DNA from: CAZPGL01 sp964586175
GTDB taxonomy: Bacteria > Actinomycetota > Acidimicrobiia > Acidimicrobiales > MedAcidi-G1
NCBI GenBank assembly: GCA_964586175.1
Contig: CAZPGL010000054.1
Span: forward strand, 1-10,871
DNA length: 10,871 bases
Direction: 5' to 3'
Below, in pieces: positions 1-4,623 of this stretch; position 1 is the first letter of the stretch, and every line of letters starts with the position of its first letter. The translations under genes and the position numbers were made by a program. The notes beneath the pieces are model-generated. The model ran no database searches, had not been told where the DNA came from, and saw only the letters and a program-made list of their open reading frames with translations.

Positions 1-458
1 GTGTACACGTAGCCGGTGACGTACACGATGATCCTGGCCACCGGGATGAGGACGTGCGACGAGTTTCGGGGTTCGATGCAGATCTCACCCGGGTCGGCGC
101 CGGATACCTTGGACAGGACGGCCCCCTGGGTCGTGACCCCGTCGTGCAGGGTCAGCGCCGACACCAGGTCGATGGCCGCGTCGCACGGATACACGGCCAG
201 ATAACCATTGGTGGACGGGTCGAAAACCTTGACGTTGAGCATCAGGGCGGACACGCCTTCGGCGGGCACCACACCGGAAAGGTCGGCGTCGTCGGTGGCC
301 AGGCGTACCTGGGTGGTGATCGAGCTCTGGTCGATGGCCCGCGTGGGGTCGATGGGGACGGTGCCACCCTCGCCGTCACCGCCGACCGCGACGGCCACCC
401 CGCCAGCCAGGAGGGTGACCAGAATTGCCGCCATCAGCCAGTTCGTCATCCGGCTCAT
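1..458 (-). CDS. Secreted actinobacterial surface-type protein, 3' end cut by window edge
   Basis: An open frame of 152 codons begins with ATG at 458 and runs off the window without a stop, so the C-terminus is missing. Residues 1-25 are a signal peptide or membrane anchor (MSRM, then a hydrophobic stretch LMAAILVTLLAGGVAVAV). The mature part contains ALMLNVKVFDPSTNGYLAVYPCD (about residues 71-93) and later HVLIPVARIIVYVTGYVY. These resemble the repeated unit of secreted actinobacterial proteins, which reads roughly LNVTV-(V/T)-(D/E)P...G-(F/Y)-(L/V)-TVYPC...H-L-(I/V)-V-D-V-x-G-(Y/F). C92 and C127 probably form the disulfide of that unit. The biochemical function of the family is not known to me. 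A TACGGT box lies 7 bases before the ATG. It is on the same strand as the redox genes upstream of it but has its own promoter-like site, so membership of that cluster is uncertain. Confidence 0.75.
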   Translation of the reverse strand, partial: MSRMTNWLMAAILVTLLAGGVAVAVGGDGEGGTVPIDPTRAIDQSSITTQVRLATDDADLSGVVPAEGVSALMLNVKVFDPSTNGYLAVYPCDAAIDLVSALTLHDGVTTQGAVLSKVSGADPGEICIEPRNSSHVLIPVARIIVYVTGYVY

Positions 459-465
459 GGGCGGA

Positions 466-471
466 ACCGTA
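466..471 (-). promoter_or_regulatory. Promoter -10 box (TACGGT) for the secreted protein at 458
   Basis: On the minus strand TACGGT (471 to 466) ends 7 bases before the ATG at 458. This fits TANNNT, and transcription would then begin at or next to the start codon. GGGACA at 494-489 matches four of six bases of TTGACA with a 17-base spacer. No Shine-Dalgarno sequence is seen. Predicted from sequence only. Confidence 0.5.
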
Positions 472-516
472 GTCCCGGAATGCTCTTCTGTCCCCTCGGC
501 CAGGCCCCGTGGGTGG

Positions 517-1809
517 TCACAGGGCGGCGAGGAAGCCCAGGATCAGCCGGCGGTCGGCGGCGTCGAGGGCGGCGAAGCGGTCGCGGGCCGCCCGGGCCTC
601 ACCGCCGTGCCAGAGGATGGCCTCCTCGACGGTTCGGGCCCGGCCGTCGTGCAGGTAGTGCTCGTGGCCGACCACCGCGGTGAGGCCGAGGCCCCACAGC
701 GGCGCGGTGCGCCACTCGGCGCCCGAGGCGGCGTGTTGGGCCAGCCCGTCGGCCAGGCCGGGTCCCAGGTCGTGGAGCAGCAGGTCGGTGTAGGGCACGA
801 TCACCTCGTGGGCCAGGGCGCTGACCGGGTCGTCTCCGGTGGTCCACGGCTCGGTGCGGTGGCAGCCGGCGCAGCCCACGTCCTCGAACAGGGCGGCACC
901 GATCCGCACCTCGGGGTCGTCATGGCCCCGGACGGCCGGCACGGCGACGGTGGCCGTGTAGAAGGCGGTGTCGGCGAGGAAGTCGTCGCCGAACCGTCCG
1001 GACGCCAGGTCGTGGTCAAGGCCGAGGTCGGCGTCGAAGGCGTGGGCGGTGAACTCGACGATGCCCGGCTGTTGGGCCTTCCAGCCGAAGCGGCCCAGCC
1101 GCCCGTCCACCCGCTGGGCCCGGCCGCTGATGCCGTCGTCGTCGGCGTCGTCGGGGTCGGTGCCGGCCAGCACCTCGTGTTCCGGGACGGCTTCCAGCAG
1201 GCCGCCTCCGAACACCGGGGGGGCGACCCGTAGCGACGTGGCGGCACGGGCGAGGTCGGGCCCGTCGACCCGCACGACGGGGCGGCGCAGCGAGTAAGCG
1301 GTGCCGTCGGGGTAGGCGCCGGGCACCTCCTCCCACTCCACCCAGAGCATGCCCTCGGCGTCGGGGCCGCGGTCCTGGAGCTGGGTGCCGACCTCGGGGT
1401 GGGGGATCACCGCCCCCGAAGCGTCGAGACCCAGGCCGACCAGCAGGATCGGCCCCGGGGCGGCCACCGGACCGTCGGGCGACGGTGAGCGGCCGTTGTT
1501 GACGTGGCAGCCGAGGCAGCTGTCGGCGTTGTGGGCGGGGCCCAGGCCGTCCTCGGCGGTGAAGACGTGCTCGAACGGCTCATCGCCAGCCGCGAACCGG
1601 ATGCGGTCGGGCAGCCCCATGACCCGGTTGGAGAGACTGAACGCCCGTTCGCCGGCCTCGACCGTCGTGCCCCGGCCGCCCGACCGAAGGAGGACGTCGG
1701 CCTCCCGTAGGGTCGCCGGCCGTTGGGCGACGGCCCACCAGACGAGCAGGGTCAGGCCGAGCAGGGCGAGCGCCGCGGCGGCCCGTCCCGGCCGGTCGGC
1801 GCCGGCCAC
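517..1809 (-). CDS. Di-heme cytochrome c oxidoreductase, DHOR/DUF1111 family
   Basis: A 430-residue exported c-type cytochrome related to MauG and bacterial cytochrome c peroxidases; its natural substrate is not known to me. Residues 10-28 are a hydrophobic signal segment ending in AVA-Q, a plausible signal peptidase I site, so the protein should act outside the membrane. Two heme-binding motifs are present: CLGCH (C98, C101, H102) and CAGCH (C313, C316, H317). Other family hallmarks are an Asp-rich, calcium-site-like DPDDADDDGISGR (218-230), FGWKA (241-245), LHDLGPGLAD (345-354), EWRTAPLWGLG (365-375) and YLHDGRARTVEEAILWHG (385-402). The GTG start is 9 bases after the TAG of the beta-helix gene and in the same frame, which suggests translational coupling; I see no strong ribosome site. 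Length and motifs look intact. Family assignment is firm and the role is inferred. Confidence 0.9.
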   Translation of the reverse strand: MAGADRPGRAAAALALLGLTLLVWWAVAQRPATLREADVLLRSGGRGTTVEAGERAFSLSNRVMGLPDRIRFAAGDEPFEHVFTAEDGLGPAHNADSCLGCHVNNGRSPSPDGPVAAPGPILLVGLGLDASGAVIPHPEVGTQLQDRGPDAEGMLWVEWEEVPGAYPDGTAYSLRRPVVRVDGPDLARAATSLRVAPPVFGGGLLEAVPEHEVLAGTDPDDADDDGISGRAQRVDGRLGRFGWKAQQPGIVEFTAHAFDADLGLDHDLASGRFGDDFLADTAFYTATVAVPAVRGHDDPEVRIGAALFEDVGCAGCHRTEPWTTGDDPVSALAHEVIVPYTDLLLHDLGPGLADGLAQHAASGAEWRTAPLWGLGLTAVVGHEHYLHDGRARTVEEAILWHGGEARAARDRFAALDAADRRLILGFLAAL

Positions 1810-1818
1810 CGGACCGGC

Positions 1819-3234
1819 CTAGCCGGCGTCGGGCACGGTTACCGCGTCGGTGTCGACGTCGGCCGGCATCCCGGCCGGCCGGGCCGGGGCAGTGTCGGCG
1901 TCGGGCATCGACGGCTGGGGCCCGGGGGCGGCCATCTCGGTGTGGTCGACGGTGCCGAACGGCCCACCGGTGTTGGTCATCCCGTTGTCGGGCGCCGCGG
2001 TGGCGTCGCCGTCGCAGGGGGCGTTGGCCTCAATGTCGGCGGGGAGCGAGGTGGCGAAGGTGTTGCCGGCGAAGCAGTTGCCGTGCGGATCGTAGGTGCC
2101 GTCCTCGTTGCCGGGCATCAGCATGAGCAGGTCGTACGGGCTGCCCGAGACGACGTTGTCCTCGACCCGGTTGCGCTCGGCCAGCCAGAAGTTCTCATCG
2201 AAGAACACCGACAGGGCGATGCCGGCGAAGGAGTTGTCCTCGACCCGGTTGCGGACGATGACGTTGTCGTTGCCGCCGGCGACGACGATGCCGCCGCCGA
2301 AGCCGATGTCCCATGCTTCGCTGCGGCGCGGGGTGGCCTCGTTGCCGTTGTCGGTCACCAGGTTGCCGACGACGGTGATGTTGCCCTGGGGGGCCAGCTC
2401 CTCGGAGTCGAGGGTGTTGGGCACCACGCCCAGGCGGTTGGCTCGGAACACCGAGTTCATGATGACCAGGTTGTCGCTGGCGTTGGTGCCCGAGTAGCCG
2501 AGGGCGTTGTTCTCGCTGACCACCGAGTCGATGACCGCGTTGCAGGGCCGGCACTGGCCGATGTAGAAGGCCGAGTCGGGGTGACCGCTGCCGTAGCTGT
2601 GCTCGAACAGGCCGTTCTGGGCGTTGAAGGCGTAGATGCCGTAGAGCCCGTTGTTGTAGGCGGTGACGTAGGACGCCCGATAGCCGTCGACGACGATCTC
2701 GCTGCCGTAGTCGCCGGTGAAGAACACCCCGTTGGAGGTGTGCGAGTGCACGGTGAGGTTCTCGACGGCGACCCCGTTGGAGAACACGATGAACCCGTTC
2801 TCCCGGGTGTGCTCGCCGTCGATGACGACCTCGTTGCGGTCGAGGCCCCGGATGACGATGTCGTCGGTCTCGACGACCACCGCTTCGTGGTAGGTGCCGG
2901 GGGCGATGAGGATGAGGTCGCCCGGTTGGGCGGCGTCGACGGCGTCCTGGATGGTGGCGTGGTCCTCGGGTACCCGCAGGGCGTCGGCCAGCGGCTCCTC
3001 GGTGGTGGTGGGTGCGGCCGTCGTGGTGGGCGCTTCGGTCGTGGGTGCGGCCGTTGTGGTGGGCGCTTCGGTCGTGGGGGCGGCCGTCGTGGGCGCTTCG
3101 GTGGTGGGCGCGGCCGTTGTGGTGGGCGCAACGGTTGTCGGGGTGCCGTCCGACGAGTCGTCTCCACCGCACGCTGAGGCAACGAGGGCCAGGGTGAGGG
3201 CCAGGGCGGACATGGACATCGATCGGGTCGTCAT
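1819..3234 (-). CDS. Right-handed parallel beta-helix lipoprotein
   Basis: A 471-residue predicted lipoprotein. Residues 1-21 form the signal peptide, with ASAC giving lipidated C22. A Thr/Ala/Pro linker of APTTE-type repeats (about 31-79) probably spans the cell wall. Residue 86 onward is a beta-helix fold: LRVPEDHATIQDAVDAAQPGD, then many short strands alternating with Asn/Gly turns (IVIRGL..VVIDGE, NGVAVENLTV, NLVIMNSVF, NDNVIVRNRVEDN), as in NosD-like and pectate-lyase-like proteins. I cannot identify a catalytic site, so a carbohydrate-active role is not claimed. A CRPC motif (C228, C231) sits in a distinctive block QCRPCNAVIDSVVSENNALGYSGTNA, and C387 and C407 may form a second disulfide. 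The tail (411-471) is rich in Met, Asp and Pro. Its neighbours are a cupredoxin and a di-heme cytochrome, so a metal or redox link is inferred only. ATG at 3234 is favoured by a TATAGT box 8 bases upstream; M6 and M8 are alternatives. Confidence 0.85.
   Translation of the reverse strand: MTTRSMSMSALALTLALVASACGGDDSSDGTPTTVAPTTTAAPTTEAPTTAAPTTEAPTTTAAPTTEAPTTTAAPTTTEEPLADALRVPEDHATIQDAVDAAQPGDLILIAPGTYHEAVVVETDDIVIRGLDRNEVVIDGEHTRENGFIVFSNGVAVENLTVHSHTSNGVFFTGDYGSEIVVDGYRASYVTAYNNGLYGIYAFNAQNGLFEHSYGSGHPDSAFYIGQCRPCNAVIDSVVSENNALGYSGTNASDNLVIMNSVFRANRLGVVPNTLDSEELAPQGNITVVGNLVTDNGNEATPRRSEAWDIGFGGGIVVAGGNDNVIVRNRVEDNSFAGIALSVFFDENFWLAERNRVEDNVVSGSPYDLLMLMPGNEDGTYDPHGNCFAGNTFATSLPADIEANAPCDGDATAAPDNGMTNTGGPFGTVDHTEMAAPGPQPSMPDADTAPARPAGMPADVDTDAVTVPDAG
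2998..3144 (-). repeat. Low-complexity Thr/Ala/Pro linker repeats in the beta-helix lipoprotein
   Basis: Imperfect in-frame repeats of codons for APTTEAPTT and TAAPTT units cover residues 31-79. On the plus strand they appear as recurring GTGGTGGGCGCTTCGGTCGT-like words. They encode a flexible extracellular spacer between the lipid anchor and the folded domain. Near-identical copies could gain or lose units by slippage. Confidence 0.8.
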
Positions 3235-3242
3235 GGTCGTGA

Positions 3243-3248
3243 ACTATA
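3243..3248 (-). promoter_or_regulatory. Promoter -10 box (TATAGT) for the beta-helix lipoprotein
   Basis: TATAGT (3248 to 3243 on the minus strand) is close to the TATAAT consensus and ends 8 bases before the ATG at 3234, so the transcript would be leaderless or nearly so. No convincing -35 box is visible. It probably also serves the downstream di-heme oxidoreductase gene. Confidence 0.55.
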
Positions 3249-3280
3249 GGTCCCGGCGGACGGTTGCGCCGCAGTGGGCT

Positions 3281-3757
3281 TCAGCCGTCGACGACGATGA
3301 CCCGGCCGGTCTGGCCTCGTCGAGCCGTGCCGTGAAACGAGCAGTAGTACGGGAAGTCTCCGGCCGCGTCGAAGGTGATCGAGGCCGATGCCCCGTCGTC
3401 GAGGCGCTCCACGGTGATCTCCTCGAACCAGCCGGGGCCCGGGGCCTCGGCCGCCGGCTTGACGTTGTGGCGGTTACGGCCGGCGTTGGTCCAGGTGACC
3501 GTGGTGCCTGGGGAGATCACCACCACCCGGTCCGCGAACGAGTTGTCGTCGACGGTCACCGCCACCTCGAGGTTCCCCCGGTGGTCCACGGCGTTCTTCG
3601 GCAGCGGGTCGGGGATCTCGACGATCTCGCCGGGGTGTACCGAGGGCTCGGTCGTGACCCCGCTGACCGGCACCGTTTCGGCCTGTGGCTGCACCCCACA
3701 CGATGCGGTTGCAGCGAGCGTCAGGCAGACGGCGAGGAGGGTGGGCGTCGGGCGCAC
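3281..3757 (-). CDS. Cupredoxin (plastocyanin/azurin-like) lipoprotein
   Basis: A 158-residue blue-copper-type electron-transfer lipoprotein. Starting at GTG 3757 the protein reads MRPTPTLLAVCLTLAATASC, a signal peptide with lipidated C20. The reading frame is open further upstream, but the extra N-terminal sequence is Arg-rich and not protein-like, and a TACCCT box 8 bases before this GTG supports the shorter start. The cupredoxin domain spans about 63-158. Copper ligands visible are H97 (NRHNV), C139 (YYC) and H142 (SFHG). At the place where related proteins have the axial Met, seven residues after the second His, this one has Gln (Q149 in RRGQTG), as in stellacyanins. It lies 44 bases after the thioredoxin-fold selenoprotein gene and 46 bases before the beta-helix gene. 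It could carry electrons to or from the di-heme oxidoreductase (inference). Confidence 0.88.
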   Translation of the reverse strand: MRPTPTLLAVCLTLAATASCGVQPQAETVPVSGVTTEPSVHPGEIVEIPDPLPKNAVDHRGNLEVAVTVDDNSFADRVVVISPGTTVTWTNAGRNRHNVKPAAEAPGPGWFEEITVERLDDGASASITFDAAGDFPYYCSFHGTARRGQTGRVIVVDG

Positions 3758-3765
3758 GGCCGCCG

Positions 3766-3771
3766 AGGGTA
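3766..3771 (-). promoter_or_regulatory. Promoter -10 box (TACCCT) for the cupredoxin gene
   Basis: TACCCT (3771 to 3766 on the minus strand) ends 8 bases before the GTG at 3757 and fits TANNNT. It helps decide that GTG as the start and suggests a leaderless transcript. No -35 match is seen, and the gene may also be read through from the selenoprotein gene. Confidence 0.45.
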
Positions 3772-3801
3772 GAGGGCGGGCCGGCCGGCCGGCGAGCCGT
3801 G

Positions 3802-4470
3802 TCAGGTCGTGCGGTGTTCGGCCACGAACGCCGCGAGGCCATCGGCGGTCACCACGTCGTGGTACTCGACCACTTGGCCGTCGGCGGTCACCAACCGCAT
3901 GGCCGGCTGGTTCAGGACACCGAATCGGGCCCAGACCGAGCCGTCCAGGTCGGCCACGTTGACCAGCGGTTCGATACCCAGCTCGACCACGGCATCGGCG
4001 ATGACGTCGAGACCGTCCAGTCCGCTCGACACCCCGACGATGGTGAGGTCGGGGATGGTGTCCGTCGCCCCGGCGACCGTCGGGGCCTCGCGTCGACAGA
4101 TCGGTCAATGGGGGGCCCAGAACCAGAACAGGACGTCGCCGCCGGCCAGCAGGCGGACGTCGAGGGTCGCGCCGTCGACCATGGTGGCGTCGAAGGCCAG
4201 GATGTCGGGGACAGCAGGGGCCGGCGTCTCAGCCGGTGAGGTCGTTGGCGGTGAGGTTGTCACGGGCGATGTCGTCACGGGCGATGTCGTGGCCGGGGAG
4301 GTCGTTGCTGGTGAGGTCGTCTCCGGTGCGCTGGAGGTCGTCGGGGCGTCGGCCGGCGCGGTGGCCCCGGGAGACGTCTGGTCCCGACCCGCACAACCGG
4401 CCAGTGCTGCGGCGGCGACGGCGGCGGTGAGGAACCTGGCGAAGTTCGATTCCAGCCGGCTGAGGCCCAT
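3802..4470 (-). CDS. Predicted selenoprotein: DsbE/MPT53-like thioredoxin-fold lipoprotein with UxxC active site
   Basis: Read through one in-frame TGA (4107-4105), this gene encodes 222 residues. Residues 1-25 are a signal peptide with lipobox LAGC (C26). Six TTSP-type pentapeptides (51-80) form a linker, and about 87-222 is a thioredoxin/TlpA fold. The active site reads VLFWFWAPH-U122-PIC125-RREAP; family members have Cys where the TGA stands (MPT53 of mycobacteria has WTPTCPFC followed by NAEAP). After the TGA the same frame continues with TIVGVSSGLD, DLDGSVWARFGVLNQPAMRLVTADGQ (cis-Pro P189) and a final helix, matching DsbE-like proteins up to a normal TGA at 3802. Such enzymes exchange disulfides outside the membrane. 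A SECIS-like hairpin follows the TGA. The ATG at 4470 has a TAGGGT box 6 bases upstream. The alternatives are a nonsense mutation (Cys TGC or TGT to TGA is one base) or a sequencing error. An ordinary gene caller would split or truncate this gene. Confidence 0.8.
4059..4104 (-). promoter_or_regulatory. Putative bacterial SECIS hairpin directing selenocysteine at TGA 4107-4105
   Basis: Starting 18 bases after the TGA, GCCCCGAC (4086-4079) pairs with GCCGGGGC (4074-4067). There is one A-C mismatch, and the four-base apical loop is GGUC (4078-4075). The loop begins 26 bases after the TGA, inside the spacing usual for bacterial SECIS elements, and starts with G. GGUC also occurs in the SelB-binding loop of the E. 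coli fdhF SECIS. TGTC (4098-4095) and GACA (4062-4059) could form an outer stem. Pairing was worked out by hand, and in such GC-rich DNA some hairpins arise by chance. Confidence 0.6.
4231..4320 (-). repeat. Six 15-base tandem units encoding TTSP[AVP] linker
   Basis: Six consecutive pentapeptides (TTSPA, TTSPA, TTSPV, TTSPV, TTSPP, TTSPA; residues 51-80) of the selenoprotein form a degenerate 15-base tandem repeat. They make a flexible, possibly O-glycosylated spacer between the lipid anchor and the thioredoxin domain. The copy number could vary between strains. Confidence 0.85.
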
Positions 4471-4476
4471 GAGGCG

Positions 4477-4482
4477 ACCCTA
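4477..4482 (-). promoter_or_regulatory. Promoter -10 box (TAGGGT) for the selenoprotein gene
   Basis: TAGGGT (4482 to 4477, minus strand) ends 6 bases before the ATG at 4470, consistent with a leaderless transcript. It lies 7 bases from the oppositely directed box at 4490, so the two promoters are back to back. No -35 match is seen. An intact promoter argues mildly against a dead gene. Confidence 0.45.
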
Positions 4483-4489
4483 CGCCCGA

Positions 4490-4495
4490 TACCGT
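4490..4495 (+). promoter_or_regulatory. Promoter -10 box (TACCGT) for the small membrane protein
   Basis: TACCGT ends 7 bases before the GTG at 4503 and fits TANNNT with leaderless spacing. It faces away from the selenoprotein promoter inside a gap of only 32 bases. No -35 match is seen. Confidence 0.45.
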
Positions 4496-4502
4496 CGCCG
4501 TG

Positions 4503-4592
4503 GTGAGCACCCGCATGCTGATCCTGACCGCCCTCGTGTGCGGTCTGGCCCTGCTCGTGGCCTTCACCGTCCAGGTGCTGATCGCCGCCTGA
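4503..4592 (+). CDS. Small single-helix membrane protein, 29 residues
   Basis: A GTG-started frame of 29 codons plus TGA encodes MSTRMLILTALVCGLALLVA followed by FTVQVLIAA. It has a short N-terminus with one Arg and then one hydrophobic helix covering nearly the rest (about residues 5-28). Nearly every third codon position is G or C, as in the neighbouring genes. A TACCGT box lies 7 bases upstream, the same geometry as at six other starts here. It stands 31 bases before dihydrolipoyl dehydrogenase, whose own promoter-like box is in that gap. I do not recognise a named family. It could be a small structural or regulatory membrane peptide, or by chance an unused frame; codon bias and promoter spacing favour a real gene. 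Confidence 0.55.
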   Translation: MSTRMLILTALVCGLALLVAFTVQVLIAA

Positions 4593-4610
4593 CCGGATCG
4601 TCGGCCGGGG

Positions 4611-4616
4611 TATGGT
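4611..4616 (+). promoter_or_regulatory. Promoter (TATGGT -10, CTGACC -35-like) for the E3-E2-LipBA operon
   Basis: TATGGT ends 7 bases before the GTG at 4624. CTGACC at 4589-4594 matches four of six bases of TTGACA with a 16-base spacer. This favours GTG 4624 over ATG 4612 as the start, because that ATG lies inside the -10 box itself. Confidence 0.5.
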
Positions 4617-4623
4617 CGGCGAC

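Noticed and set aside
208..1233. Plus-strand open frame of 341 codons
   Set aside because: It is antisense to the di-heme oxidoreductase and the secreted protein, both of which show real motifs on the minus strand.
1819..1821. TAG as a recoded (pyrrolysine or readthrough) codon joining two genes
   Set aside because: Both flanking proteins are complete, the downstream one has its own signal segment, and nothing indicates recoding.
2998..3144. Direct repeats resembling a CRISPR-like array
   Set aside because: They are in-frame codon repeats encoding a Thr/Ala/Pro linker, with no unique spacers.
1723..3177. Long plus-strand open frame of 484 codons
   Set aside because: It is Val/Asp/Gly repetitive and antisense to the beta-helix lipoprotein; no family features.
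3235..3280. Possible rho-independent terminator between the cupredoxin and beta-helix genes
   Set aside because: Only a weak five-pair stem (CGGCG with CGCCG) without a T-run; not convincing.
3802..4032. A separate 76-residue gene starting at GTG 4032
   Set aside because: It is the C-terminal part of the thioredoxin-fold protein in the same frame; that GTG is an internal valine in GVSSGLD.
3758..4108. N-terminal extension of the cupredoxin frame (275 residues in total)
   Set aside because: The extension is Arg- and Gly-rich, overlaps the thioredoxin gene in another frame and hides the signal peptide that starts at GTG 3757.
4105..4470. A 121-residue truncated lipoprotein ending at WFWAPH
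   Set aside because: The same frame continues immediately past the TGA with the rest of the thioredoxin fold, so it is better read as one gene with a recoded TGA.
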